A DNA stretch of 47,840 bases from Billgrantia azerbaijanica (lineage in GTDB: Bacteria > Pseudomonadota > Gammaproteobacteria > Pseudomonadales > Halomonadaceae): assembly GCA_004551485.1 (NCBI GenBank), contig SBLD01000001.1:412185-460024 (forward strand). Reading direction: 5' to 3'. The notes beneath the pieces are model-generated. The model ran no database searches. It saw only the letters and a list, made by a program, of their open reading frames with translations, and was not told the DNA's origin. Below are positions 36,977-45,770 of the stretch, one piece after another. The position numbers and the translations under genes were made by a program. Within the stretch, counting starts at the first letter, position 1. Each line of letters opens with the position of its first letter.

Positions 36977-38395
36977 TCAGTCGCCAGGTGCCGAAGTCGG
37001 GGGGGCAGGGGCTGGGCGGTAGGCGTCGAAGGCGCGGGCCAGGAGGTCCACCCGCAGGCGCCCCAGCGGCGTGACGGTCAGCCGGTTGCCGTGGCGCTCG
37101 AGCAGGCCGTCACGCTCGGCTGCCTCGAGCCGGTGCAGGGGCGTGGCGAAGTAGTGCGACACGTCCTCGAGACCGAAGCGTTCGCCCAGGGCGTCCAGGT
37201 CCAGCGCCATGTCGCACAGCAGTCGCTCGGTGGCATGGCGGCGCACCCGGTCGTCGAAGGTGAGACGTAGCCCGCGGGCGACGGGCAGGTGGCTGGCGTC
37301 GAGCGCTGCTTCGTAGGCCGCCAGCTCGAGGGGGTTCTGGGCATAGACGTCGTCGATGCACGAGATGGCCGAGACGCCGAGCCCCAGCAGGTCCCCCGTC
37401 GGGTGGCAGCGGTATCCCTGGAGGTCACGGGCCAGCATCCCCTGACGCTGGGCCACGGCCAGGCAGTCGTCGGGGCGGGCGAACTGGTCGAGGCCGAGGT
37501 GCACGTAGCCGGCGGCGCTGAGCTGGGCGACGGTGGTGTGCAGGATGGCGAGCTTCTCTTCCGTGCTGGGCAACTCTGCCGCCTGGATGTGTCGCTGGGT
37601 GGCGTAGTGCGCCGGCTGGTGGACGTAGTCGATCACCCGCAGCCGCGGCGGCGCCATGGCGATCACCTGCTCCAGGGTGGCGGCGAAGCTGTCGCGAGTC
37701 TGGCACGGCAGGCCGGCGATGAGGTCCAGGTTGAGCGAGCGGAAGCCCAGGCGGTCGGCCTCGTCGATCAGCGCCTCGGTGAGGATGCGCGGCTGTACGC
37801 GGTTGACGGCGCGCTGCACCCGCGGGTCGAGGTCCTGCACGCCGAGGCTCAGGCGGTTGAACCCGAGCGCCTGCAGGTGGCGCAGGGTGAAGACGTCGGC
37901 CTCGCGTGGGTCGATCTCGATGGCGTAGTCGCGGTCGCGGCTGCCCGAGAGCCCGAAGCGCGCATCGAGCCGGTCGATGAGATCGCTCATCTGATCGAGG
38001 GAGAGGAAGGTGGGGGTCCCGCCGCCCCAGTAGAGCTGCGTCACCTCGCGGCGGGTGTCCAGGTGGCGCCGGGCGAGCACCATTTCGCGATCGAGGCGCG
38101 AGATGTAGGGATCGGCATGACGGGACACCTTGCTGGCGACCGTGACGCGGTTGCAGTAGAAACAGAGCTTGCGGCAGAACGGCAGGTGCACGTAGAGCGA
38201 GAGCGGCCGGTGATCGGCGTTGCTGCGCGTCAGGGCGGCCTGGAGGTCCTGTTCGCCGAAACCGTCGCGGAAGGCGTGGGGCGGCGGGTAGCAGGGGGAG
38301 GGCTCGGCGTCGCTGCCGTAGCGGCGGAGCACGGCATCGTCCCAGACGGGGGGGGCGGGCATCTCTCGATGGGCTGACGTCGCGGAGACGTGCAT
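36977..38395 (-). CDS. hemN: oxygen-independent coproporphyrinogen III oxidase
   Basis: HemN is a radical-SAM enzyme that decarboxylates coproporphyrinogen III without oxygen, supplying heme for the oxidase under low oxygen. The 472-residue product has the radical-SAM motif FCRKLCFYCNR (CxxxCxxC), LYVHLPFC, YWGGGTPTFLS, LSLGVQDLDPRVQRAVNR, NLDLIAGLPCQT and the C-terminal HemN domain. The start at 38395 gives MHVSATSAHREMPAPPVWD; an internal Met12 is possible. An Anr-type box lies 61 bases upstream. It is transcribed toward anr. Confidence 0.95.
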   Translation of the reverse strand: MHVSATSAHREMPAPPVWDDAVLRRYGSDAEPSPCYPPPHAFRDGFGEQDLQAALTRSNADHRPLSLYVHLPFCRKLCFYCNRVTVASKVSRHADPYISRLDREMVLARRHLDTRREVTQLYWGGGTPTFLSLDQMSDLIDRLDARFGLSGSRDRDYAIEIDPREADVFTLRHLQALGFNRLSLGVQDLDPRVQRAVNRVQPRILTEALIDEADRLGFRSLNLDLIAGLPCQTRDSFAATLEQVIAMAPPRLRVIDYVHQPAHYATQRHIQAAELPSTEEKLAILHTTVAQLSAAGYVHLGLDQFARPDDCLAVAQRQGMLARDLQGYRCHPTGDLLGLGVSAISCIDDVYAQNPLELAAYEAALDASHLPVARGLRLTFDDRVRRHATERLLCDMALDLDALGERFGLEDVSHYFATPLHRLEAAERDGLLERHGNRLTVTPLGRLRVDLLARAFDAYRPAPAPPTSAPGD

Positions 38396-38455
38396 GAAGG
38401 CACTCCGGCTTGGCGTGAAGTGTCTTCATGCTAGCGGCCCGCCGGCCCAGGCGGG

Positions 38456-38469
38456 TTGAGCTGCGTCAA
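38456..38469. promoter_or_regulatory. Anr/FNR box upstream of hemN
   Basis: TTGAG-CTGC-GTCAA is a palindrome matching the FNR/Anr core TTGA-N6-TCAA. It is centred about 67 bases before the hemN start, which places a start site near 38421 if it acts at -41.5. hemN genes are known FNR/Anr targets. Confidence 0.7.
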
Positions 38470-38499
38470 ACGAAGTGGTAATGGCGGCGGCGAGGCACG

Positions 38500-39207
38500 T
38501 CAGTGCGGCGCTATTCCGCTGCCGCCCGGCAGCAATACCCACAGCTGCCACAGGGCGAAGGCGATGATCGACAGCGCGGCGAGCGTGCGCGTAGCCGGGT
38601 GGCGGATCAGTGCGCCCAGCTGACGCGCGGTGAAGCCGGTCACGAGCAACGCCGGCAGGGTACCGAGGCCGAAGGCGCCCATCAGCGCCGCACCGCGCCA
38701 GGGGTCGGCGATCGCCAGGCTCCACGCCAGCATCGCGTAGACCAGCCCGCAGGGCAGCCAGCCCCAGATGGCGCCCAGCCCCACCGCCTGGGGCACCTTG
38801 ACCACCGGCATCAGCCGCCGCCCAAGCGGCTCGAGGTGGCGCCACAGCCGCTTGCCGAGGGCCTCGATGCCGAGCAGCCCTTTCCACCAGCCGGCAATGT
38901 AGAGCGCCATCAGGATCAGCATGACGGCGGCGAGCAGCTGCAGTGCCAGGCGCAGTTCGGCGCTCAGGGTGAGCAGGGTGCCGAGCGAGGCGGCCAGGGC
39001 TCCGGCCGCCATATAGCTGGTGATGCGTCCGACGTTGTAGCCGAGCAGCAGCGCCGACAGGCGGGTGGGCGAGCGCATGCTGGGTGGCACGGCGAAGCTC
39101 AGCGCGCTCATGATGCCGCCGCACATGCCGATGCAGTGGGCGCCGCCGAGCAGGCCGAAGACGAAGGCCGCGGCCAGCGGCGGCAGGTCGAGACCGGTGG
39201 GATCCAT
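38500..39207 (-). CDS. TauE/SafE-superfamily (DsbD_2-like) membrane protein of the cbb3 cluster
   Basis: A 235-residue polytopic protein with about six hydrophobic segments. It starts LPPLAAAFVFGLLGGAHCIGMCGGIMSALSF, where the HCxGMCGG pattern with two cysteines is typical of the UreH/DsbD_2-like branch. A second half contains GAIWGWLPCGLVYAMLAWSLA with another cysteine. Members are encoded at the end of ccoGHIS clusters and are suspected to help copper or thiol handling for oxidase assembly, but this is unproven. It overlaps the ccoS stop by one base, so it is cotranscribed and translationally coupled. Confidence 0.82.
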   Translation of the reverse strand: MDPTGLDLPPLAAAFVFGLLGGAHCIGMCGGIMSALSFAVPPSMRSPTRLSALLLGYNVGRITSYMAAGALAASLGTLLTLSAELRLALQLLAAVMLILMALYIAGWWKGLLGIEALGKRLWRHLEPLGRRLMPVVKVPQAVGLGAIWGWLPCGLVYAMLAWSLAIADPWRGAALMGAFGLGTLPALLVTGFTARQLGALIRHPATRTLAALSIIAFALWQLWVLLPGGSGIAPH

Positions 39208-39437
39208 CAGGGCGCGTCGTGCCGCGGTGGGTCCGTGTCGTTCGTTGGCTCGCGCTGCGCCCGGCGTCGCTCGCGCTCCTCCGGCGTGAGGTCGTTCTCG
39301 TCCTCGTCGAAGAGGATGCGGTGGGCGGGGCCCTCGAGGTCCTCGAACTGGTCGTTCTTCACCGCCCAGAAGAAGGCCCAGACGGCGAGCCCCAGCAGGA
39401 TCAGCGACAGCGGAATCAGCAGGTAGAGTATGGTCAT
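39207..39437 (-). CDS. ccoS: cbb3-type cytochrome oxidase assembly protein CcoS
   Basis: A 76-residue protein with one N-terminal membrane helix (MTILYLLIPLSLILLGLAVWAFFWAV). It is followed by the conserved KNDQFEDLEGPAHRILFDED and a charged tail. CcoS is required for cofactor insertion in cbb3 oxidase. The ATG overlaps the ccoI stop (ATGA) and its own stop overlaps the next gene, an unbroken chain from ccoI to the TauE/SafE gene. Confidence 0.95.
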   Translation of the reverse strand: MTILYLLIPLSLILLGLAVWAFFWAVKNDQFEDLEGPAHRILFDEDENDLTPEERERRRAQREPTNDTDPPRHDAP

Positions 39438-41911
39438 GCGGTCACCGGCCGAGCGGAGGTTGACGGAGCGGGCGCCGGGGTGCCGTGCCAGCGGGTGAGG
39501 CGCAGGGCGTTGCCGACCACCACCAGGGAACTGGCCGACATGCCCAGCGCCGCGACCCAGGGCGGTACGATGCCCAGGGCGGCGAGCGGCAGTGCCGAGG
39601 CGTTGTAGCAGACCGACCAGGCCATGTTCTGGCGCATGACGCGTCGCGTGGCGCGGGCGATCTCGATGGCCTCGACGATACGCATCAGGCGCGGGCTGAG
39701 CAAGATGGCGTCGGCGCGGGTGCGGGCGAGGTCGGTGGCGCCGTTCATGGCCAGCGAGACATCGGCCCCGGCCAGCACCGGCACGTCGTTGATGCCGTCG
39801 CCGATCATCGCCACCGTGGCGCCTTCCGCCTGGCGGGCACGGATGTGCGCGAGCTTCGCCTCGGGGCTCGCCCCGGCGTGCCAGGCGTCGATGCCGAGCC
39901 GCTCGGCGAGGGCGGCGACCGCCGTGGCGTTGTCGCCGGAAAGCAGCTCGACGGCGAGCCCCTTGGCCTTGAGCGCGGCCACCGCCTCGGCGGCGTCCTC
40001 GCGGATCCGGTCGTGCAGGGCGAACCAGGCGCGCGGCTCGCCGGCCTCGGCGAGCAGCAGCCACTGGCCGTCGTTGGGTGGCGTGAGGGCCTGGTCGGGG
40101 GCGGCGAAGGCGGGCGTGCCGAGCCGCCAGGGGCTGCCGGCGATGACGCCGGCCAGGCCCTGGCCGGTGTGGCTGGTGCGCTCGCGGGCCTCGACGGTGG
40201 CGTCGCGCCAGGGGCGGAAGGCCCGCGCGATGGGGTGTTCGGAGTGCGCCTCGAGGGCGGCGGCGACGGCGCGGGCGCGCCCGGCGGACAGGGTGCCCAG
40301 CGCTCGCGTCTCGACGAGCTGCATCTCGCCGCAGGTCAGGGTGCCGGTCTTGTCGAAGATCACCCGGTCCACTTGGGAGAGCGACTCGATGGCGTCGGCG
40401 CGCGTGACCAGCACGCCACGACGGCGCAGCTGGCCGTGCCCGGCGGTGAGCGCCGTGGGGGTGGCCAGGGCCAGGGCGCAGGGGCAGGTCACCACCAGCA
40501 CCGAGAGCGTCACCCACAGTACGCGGCCCGGGTCGATGAACCACCACACCGCGGCCACGCCGAGCGTCACGACCAGCAGGCGCAGCACGAAGAGGTGCGC
40601 CATGCGCGACGCCAACTGGGCGAGGCGCGGCCGGCTGGCGAAGGCGCGGTCGGTGAGGTCGACGATCCCCGCCACCCGGGCCTCCCGGCCGGCGTGGGTG
40701 ACGCGTACCGTTAGCGGCCCCTCGATGTTCTGGCTGCCGCCGGTGACGCTGTCGCCGACGCGGCGGGTCACCGGTTGGTACTCGCCGGTGAGCATCGACT
40801 CGTCGAGGCTCGATTCGCCCTCCTCGATGACGCCGTCGGCCGGTACGCCATGGCCGGGCTTGACCAGTACCCGGTCGCCGGCGGCCAGCTCGCTGGCCGG
40901 CAGGATGCGCTCCTCGCCATTCTCGAGACGGATCGCCGAGAGCGGCAGGGCACCGGTAAGGGCGTTGCCGCTGTGGCCGCTGCGGCGCCGCGCACGGGCC
41001 TCCACGTAGCGCCCGAAGAGCAGGAAGAAGGTGAACATGGCCACCGAGTCGAAGTACACCTCGCCGCTGCCGCTGAGCACCGCATAGGCGCTGGCCAGGT
41101 AGGCCCCGCCGACGGCGATGGAGACCGGCACGTCCATGCCCAGCACCCGGGCGCGCAGGTCGCGAGCCGCGTTACGGAAGAAGGGCAGGGCGGAGAAGAA
41201 CACCACCGGGGTGGCCAGGGCGAAGGAGAGCCAGTGGAAGAGCGCCAGGAAGTCCTCGCTGATGCCGCCAGGCTCGGCCACGTAGATGGGAATCGAGAAC
41301 ATCATCACCTGGGCCATGCCCACGGCGGCGACGATCAGGCGCCGCACCGTCATGCGCTCCTCAAACTGCAGGCGCTGCTGGGCCACGTCCGGTTCGTAGG
41401 GCTGGGCGCTGTAGCCGATGGCGGCGAGTTCGGCGAGGATCTGCGAGAGCTTGAGGCGGGCCGGGTCCCAGGTGACGCGCACGCGGTGGTGGCTGAGGTT
41501 GACGGCGCTGGCGCTGACGCCGTCCAGGGCGTTCAGGCGGTGTTCGATCAGCCAGGCGCAGGCGGCGCAGGTGATGCCGTCCACCGCCAGGGTGGCGTGG
41601 ACCTCGCCGCTGTCCCCCTCCGGGTGCACGAACTGGTGCTGCAGCCCCGGGTCGTCGAACACCGACCAGGTCTCGGCCCTGGTCGCCTGGCGCTCGTCGG
41701 GGCGCTCGGGCAGCTCGGTGCGAAAGCGGTAGTAGCTCGAGAGCCCGCCGTCGACGATGGCGTGGGCCACCGCCTCGCAGCCGGGGCAGCAGAGCGGATG
41801 ACGCCTGTCGTCGAGGGTGATCGACCAGGCGGCCCCCGGCGGCACCGGACTGCCGCAGTGGTAGCAGCCCGCCGATTGTGCCGGGTCTTGCGTGCCCGTG
41901 GGCGTGGTCAT
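39434..41911 (-). CDS. ccoI: copper-translocating P-type ATPase CcoI (FixI)
   Basis: A P1B-type ATPase that exports copper for the CcoN binuclear centre. The 825-residue protein has an N-terminal Cys-rich motif (C16-Y-H-C19), a heavy-metal-associated domain with GITCAACAWLIEH, and eight membrane segments. The transport motif is TCPCALALATP, the phosphorylation site is DKTGTLT, and the P domain has GDGINDVPVLAGADV. The N-terminal extra CxxC region is typical of CcoI/FixI rather than CopA. Four-base overlaps with ccoH upstream and ccoS downstream indicate one operon. Confidence 0.95.
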   Translation of the reverse strand: MTTPTGTQDPAQSAGCYHCGSPVPPGAAWSITLDDRRHPLCCPGCEAVAHAIVDGGLSSYYRFRTELPERPDERQATRAETWSVFDDPGLQHQFVHPEGDSGEVHATLAVDGITCAACAWLIEHRLNALDGVSASAVNLSHHRVRVTWDPARLKLSQILAELAAIGYSAQPYEPDVAQQRLQFEERMTVRRLIVAAVGMAQVMMFSIPIYVAEPGGISEDFLALFHWLSFALATPVVFFSALPFFRNAARDLRARVLGMDVPVSIAVGGAYLASAYAVLSGSGEVYFDSVAMFTFFLLFGRYVEARARRRSGHSGNALTGALPLSAIRLENGEERILPASELAAGDRVLVKPGHGVPADGVIEEGESSLDESMLTGEYQPVTRRVGDSVTGGSQNIEGPLTVRVTHAGREARVAGIVDLTDRAFASRPRLAQLASRMAHLFVLRLLVVTLGVAAVWWFIDPGRVLWVTLSVLVVTCPCALALATPTALTAGHGQLRRRGVLVTRADAIESLSQVDRVIFDKTGTLTCGEMQLVETRALGTLSAGRARAVAAALEAHSEHPIARAFRPWRDATVEARERTSHTGQGLAGVIAGSPWRLGTPAFAAPDQALTPPNDGQWLLLAEAGEPRAWFALHDRIREDAAEAVAALKAKGLAVELLSGDNATAVAALAERLGIDAWHAGASPEAKLAHIRARQAEGATVAMIGDGINDVPVLAGADVSLAMNGATDLARTRADAILLSPRLMRIVEAIEIARATRRVMRQNMAWSVCYNASALPLAALGIVPPWVAALGMSASSLVVVGNALRLTRWHGTPAPAPSTSARPVTA

Positions 41912-42417
41912 CGGATTCCCGGGGCGAGGGCGATCGGGCTATCGGTCGGGAAGTGCGCCTCGCCCGTCAGCCGCCACTCGGCATCGTTTCCCGGCGAGGG
42001 CTGGAGATGCAGGTACCAGCGGTAGCGCAGCGGCTCGTCGATGGTGGCCACGTAGCGCCCGTTACGGACGTGCTCCAGCGTCAGGTCGCGGTCGCGGGCA
42101 CTCTCGGTCGGGAAGATCAGCGCCAGGTACAGACGCTCGGGACGCCGCTCGCCTTCGAGATCGACGATGACGTCGCCGGTGCGCGGGTCGGCGCGCAGCG
42201 TCGCTGCCAGGCCGAGCTGCTGGGCGTGCTCCTGCTTGGCCAACTGCTGGTTGATGGCCAGCCCCTCCTTGTAATAGTCCTGCTCGACGGGGCCGTCGTA
42301 GAGGCGGATCGAGAAGGCCAGGTAGGTGAGGCTGAACGCCACGGACGAGGCCAGCAGGGCGATCAGGAACCAGGGCCAGAACTGCTTGTACCAGGGGGGA
42401 ATGGCGTGTTGTTCCAT
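41908..42417 (-). CDS. ccoH: cbb3 oxidase assembly protein CcoH (FixH)
   Basis: A 169-residue protein with a single N-terminal membrane anchor (WPWFLIALLASSVAFSLTYLAFSI) and a periplasmic domain: DGPVEQDYYKEGLAINQQLAKQEHAQQLGL, IVDLEG and a C-terminal YRWYLHLQP, the FixH pattern. CcoH stabilises the oxidase complex. Two ATG codons lie two codons apart. The second (42417) has GGAG at a proper distance, while the first (42423) overlaps the ccoG stop. Either may be used. Confidence 0.93.
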   Translation of the reverse strand: MEQHAIPPWYKQFWPWFLIALLASSVAFSLTYLAFSIRLYDGPVEQDYYKEGLAINQQLAKQEHAQQLGLAATLRADPRTGDVIVDLEGERRPERLYLALIFPTESARDRDLTLEHVRNGRYVATIDEPLRYRWYLHLQPSPGNDAEWRLTGEAHFPTDSPIALAPGIR

Positions 42418-42419
42418 GG

Positions 42420-43874
42420 TCATCTCCGCACGTCGCCCAGGAAGCGCGCCTCATGCTCCAGGGCGATCTCCTCGTTCTGTTGGGATTGCAGGTGCAACTG
42501 AATGGCGTGGCTGGGCTGCTCGAGCACCGCGGGGTCGGCGGTGATCTCGATCACTTCCAGTCGCGATTCGCCGGCCGGCACACGGAGCGAGGCGGTGTCG
42601 AGGGTGAGCCCCGGCAGCCCGCTGACCGAGAGCCGGTAGTCGTGAGCCTCGCGGTCGAGGTTGCGCACCGTCAGGGTGTAGATGTTGCTGATGCGCCCGT
42701 CGCGGGTCATCTGGTAGAGCTGGCCGCGTTCGCGCTCGACGTCGAGCCCCACCAGGTCGCGGTCGCTCACCGCCCAGGCGAAGAGGCCGATCATCACCAG
42801 CAGCGCGGCCAGGTAGCCGAGCAGGCGCGGGCGCAGGATGTGGGTCTGCTGGCCCTCGAGGGCGTTCTCGGTGGTATAGCGGATGAGCCCTCGCGGGTAG
42901 CCCATTTTGTCCATCACGCTGTCGCAGGCGTCGATGCAGGCGGCGCAGGTGATGCATTCGTACTGCAGGCCGTCACGGATGTCGATGCCGGTGGGGCAGA
43001 CCTGCACGCAGAGGTCGCAGTCGATGCAGTCGCCGTGACCCGCGGCGCGGGCTTCCTCATGGCTGAGGCTCTTCTTGCGCGAGCCGCGTGGCTCGCCGCG
43101 TGCCGCGTCGTAGGAGACGATCAGGGTATCGGCGTCGAACATCACCGACTGGAAGCGTGCGTAGGGGCACATGTAGATGCACACCTGCTCGCGCAGCCAG
43201 CCGGCATTGAGATAGGTGAAGAGGGTGAAGAAACCGACCCAGAAGTAGGACCAGCCGTGGGCCTCGAGCGTTGTCAGGTCCACCACCAGCTGGCGGATCG
43301 GGGTGAAGTAGCCGACGAAGGTGAGGCCCGTGGCCAGGGCAATGGCCAGCCAGATGGCGTGCTTGCCACCCTTGCGCCACGCCTTCTCGAGGCCCAGCGG
43401 CGCACGGTCGAGCTTGATGCGGCGATTGCGCGCACCCTCCAGACGATGCTCCACCCAGATGAACAGGAAGGTCCAGACGCTCTGCGGGCAGGTGTAGCCG
43501 CACCACACGCGACCGGCGAAAACGGTGATGAAGAAGAGCCCGAACGCGCAGATGATCAGCAGCCACGACAGGAGCATGAACTCCTGGGGATAGAAGGTGG
43601 CGGCGAAGATGTGAAACTCGCGTGAGGGCAGGTCGAACCAGATCAGCGGGCGATCGCCCCACTGGATCCAGGGCAGGCCAAAGAACGCCAGCATCAACAA
43701 CCAGTTGGCACTGCGCCGAAGGCGCTGGAACAGCCCCTTGATCTCGCGTACGTAGATGTGACGACGCCGGGCGTACATTTCCTGCTGCACCGCACCTGGC
43801 GAAGCAGCGGCATGCGGCGTGTGGTGGCCCACGGAATCCGGGGTCACGTCTCGGGTCGGGATCTTTTCACTCAT
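42420..43874 (-). CDS. ccoG: cbb3 cluster ferredoxin-like protein CcoG (FixG/RdxA)
   Basis: A 484-residue membrane iron-sulfur protein, reported in related bacteria to reduce copper for cbb3 assembly. It has about five membrane segments, GRVWCGYTCPQSVWTFLF, EQVCIYMCPYARFQSVMFD and two [4Fe-4S] motifs (CIDCDLCVQVCP and CITCAACIDACD). A C-terminal Ig-like FixG domain follows (about 365-480, including DRDLVGLDVERERGQLYQ). The start MSEKIPTRDV at 43874 is the family-like one; the frame runs 17 codons further upstream. It follows ccoP after 124 bases with a hairpin between them. Confidence 0.94.
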   Translation of the reverse strand: MSEKIPTRDVTPDSVGHHTPHAAASPGAVQQEMYARRRHIYVREIKGLFQRLRRSANWLLMLAFFGLPWIQWGDRPLIWFDLPSREFHIFAATFYPQEFMLLSWLLIICAFGLFFITVFAGRVWCGYTCPQSVWTFLFIWVEHRLEGARNRRIKLDRAPLGLEKAWRKGGKHAIWLAIALATGLTFVGYFTPIRQLVVDLTTLEAHGWSYFWVGFFTLFTYLNAGWLREQVCIYMCPYARFQSVMFDADTLIVSYDAARGEPRGSRKKSLSHEEARAAGHGDCIDCDLCVQVCPTGIDIRDGLQYECITCAACIDACDSVMDKMGYPRGLIRYTTENALEGQQTHILRPRLLGYLAALLVMIGLFAWAVSDRDLVGLDVERERGQLYQMTRDGRISNIYTLTVRNLDREAHDYRLSVSGLPGLTLDTASLRVPAGESRLEVIEITADPAVLEQPSHAIQLHLQSQQNEEIALEHEARFLGDVRR

Positions 43875-43947
43875 GGCGTACTCGCGGCGGGAGCCTGGGT
43901 CAGGCATGCGATGAAGATAGCCCATTGTAGCGAGGCTTCATCGCCCT

Positions 43948-43982
43948 GCGGAGGGGTGCGACGGGAGACCGCACCCCTCCGC
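43948..43982 (-). other. strong hairpin between ccoP and ccoG
   Basis: A perfect 13-bp stem (43948-43960 with 43970-43982) has a 9-base loop, 16 bases after the ccoP stop codon. No U tract follows on the minus strand, so it probably acts as an mRNA 3' stabiliser or partial attenuator. It would separate abundant structural transcripts from assembly-factor transcripts. Confidence 0.55.
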
Positions 43983-43998
43983 GCGGAGGGGCTGGACG

Positions 43999-44928
43999 CT
44001 AGTCCTGCTGGCGCAGGCTGTAGACGTAGGCGGCGACCAGGTGGACGCGCTCCTCGCCGATATAGGCCGCCTGGGCCGGCATGTGGCCGTTGCGGCCGTT
44101 GCGCAGGGTCTGGCGAATGGCTTCCTCGAGAGGCTGGCCCGGTTGGCGATAGAGCCAGCTATCGTTGGTCAGGTTCGGCGCCCCCAGCGCCTGGTTGCCG
44201 GTACCGTCCGGCCCATGGCAGGCGGCACATACGGAAGCGTAGGTGGCTGCACCGCTCTCGGCCTGCGCGGCATCGTGCTCTTCTCCGGACAGCGAGAGCA
44301 CGAACTGGGTCACGTTCTCGATGTTCTCCTCGCCGAGCTGCTGCCAGGAGGGCATCAAGCCGTTGCGCCCCTGTCGCAGGGTGGCCACGATGTTGTCCGG
44401 CTCGCCGCCGTAGAGCCACTCGTCGTCGGTGAGGTCGGGGAAGCCGTAGCCCCCCTGGGCGTTGGAGCCGTGGCACACCGCGCAGTTGTTCTGGAAGATG
44501 CGCTCGGCCACCTGCATGGCCTCGCCGTCCTCGGCCAGCTCGGGAATCGGCACTTCCTGGTACTGGGCGAAGATCGGCGTGAAGCGCTCCTCGGCGCGTG
44601 CCACTTCCTCTTCCCACTGCTCCTCCTGGGTCCAGCCCAGCAGGCCGGCGAAGTTGCCCAGGCCCGGATAGAGCAGCAGGTAGCCCAGCGAGAAGATCAC
44701 CGTGCCCACGTAGAGCTGGAACCACCAGCGCGGCAGCGGGTTGTCGTACTCCTCGATGCCATCGGCGGCGTGGCCGGTGGTCTCGACGTTGCCCTCGGCG
44801 TCCGGTGTCTTGTCGGTCTTCCGGTTGGCGTACAGCAGCCAGAAGGCGAACACGATGGAGCCCAGCGTGATGACGATGATCCAGGCGCTCCAGAAGCCGG
44901 AAAGGGAGTCACCCCAAAGATTGTTCAT
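43999..44928 (-). CDS. ccoP: cbb3-type cytochrome c oxidase subunit III (diheme cytochrome c)
   Basis: A 309-residue diheme c-type cytochrome that passes electrons toward CcoN. Two N-terminal membrane helices (about 12-34 and 71-93) fit the long CcoP form. Heme sites are C149-AV-C152-H153 and C234-AA-C237-H238, with distal methionine candidates in GLMPSW and GHMPAQA. The family motif YDNPLPRWWFQLYVGTVIFSLGYL precedes the second helix. Its start overlaps the ccoQ stop by four bases. Confidence 0.97.
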   Translation of the reverse strand: MNNLWGDSLSGFWSAWIIVITLGSIVFAFWLLYANRKTDKTPDAEGNVETTGHAADGIEEYDNPLPRWWFQLYVGTVIFSLGYLLLYPGLGNFAGLLGWTQEEQWEEEVARAEERFTPIFAQYQEVPIPELAEDGEAMQVAERIFQNNCAVCHGSNAQGGYGFPDLTDDEWLYGGEPDNIVATLRQGRNGLMPSWQQLGEENIENVTQFVLSLSGEEHDAAQAESGAATYASVCAACHGPDGTGNQALGAPNLTNDSWLYRQPGQPLEEAIRQTLRNGRNGHMPAQAAYIGEERVHLVAAYVYSLRQQD

Positions 44929-45137
44929 GCGTTCCTGTCTCCCTTGTTCTGTCGGGAATCGGCCTCGTTGGAGGCTCTCGTGTCACGGTTCTGTCGCTCA
45001 TCTTCGTCGGCGAAGGGCAGGTTGGCCGCTTCGTCGAAATCCGGCTTGCGTCGCTTCGAGTAGGCCCACCAGACGAGGCCGAGGAAGCTCACCAGCAGGA
45101 TGGCGGTAATGATGCCGCGGACGGTCCCGATATCCAT
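44925..45137 (-). CDS. ccoQ: cbb3-type oxidase subunit CcoQ (FixQ)
   Basis: A 70-residue protein with a single membrane helix (VRGIITAILLVSFLGLVWWAY) followed by SKRRKPDFDEAANLPFADED, the characteristic CcoQ pattern, and a long charged tail. CcoQ stabilises the complex. It starts two bases before ccoO ends and overlaps ccoP. Confidence 0.94.
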   Translation of the reverse strand: MDIGTVRGIITAILLVSFLGLVWWAYSKRRKPDFDEAANLPFADEDERQNRDTRASNEADSRQNKGDRNA

Positions 45138-45139
45138 GG

Positions 45140-45748
45140 TCAGCGCGTGTCCTTGAGCACGGTGCCCAGTTGTTGCAGATAGGCGACCAGGGCAGTGATC
45201 TCCTGCTCGCCGCGCACCTCGCGAGTGGCGTTCTCGATCTGCTCGTCGGTGTAGGGCACGCCGAGGGCGCGCAGGGCGCGCATCTTCTTGGGCGTGTCCT
45301 CGCCATCCAGGGTGTTCTCGAACAGCCAGGGATAGGCGGGCATGATCGACTCCGGTACCACGTCGCGCGGGTTGTACAGGTGCGCGCGGTGCCAGTCATC
45401 GCTGTAGCGGCCGCCGACGCGGGCCAGGTCGGGACCGGTGCGCTTGGAGCCCCACAGGAAGTTGTGCTCGTAGATGAATTCCCCGGCCACGCTGTAGTGA
45501 CCGTAGCGCTCGGTTTCGGCGCGGAACGGGCGGATCATCTGCGAGTGGCAGCCGACGCAGCCCTCGCGACGATAGATCCCGCGGCCTTCCAGCTCCAGGG
45601 CGGTGAGCGGGCGCAGGCCGTCGACCGGTTCCGTGGTCTGTTTCTGGAAGAACAGCGGCACGATCTCGGCCAGGCCGCCGAAACTGATCACCACCAGGAT
45701 CAGCACGGCCAGCAGGCCCACATTCTTTTCGACGATCTCGTGTCTCAT
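45140..45748 (-). CDS. ccoO: cbb3-type cytochrome c oxidase subunit II (monoheme cytochrome c)
   Basis: A 202-residue membrane-anchored monoheme cytochrome. The N-terminal helix is [24 protein letters not shown]. The heme motif is C64-VG-C67-H68 in [28 protein letters not shown], the family signature. [44 protein letters not shown] follows, with the likely methionine ligand in SIMPAYP. It lies 22 bases after ccoN in the same operon. Confidence 0.97.
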   Translation of the reverse strand: MRHEIVEKNVGLLAVLILVVISFGGLAEIVPLFFQKQTTEPVDGLRPLTALELEGRGIYRREGCVGCHSQMIRPFRAETERYGHYSVAGEFIYEHNFLWGSKRTGPDLARVGGRYSDDWHRAHLYNPRDVVPESIMPAYPWLFENTLDGEDTPKKMRALRALGVPYTDEQIENATREVRGEQEITALVAYLQQLGTVLKDTR

Positions 45749-45770
45749 TGGTCTCGGTATCCCCGGTTAC

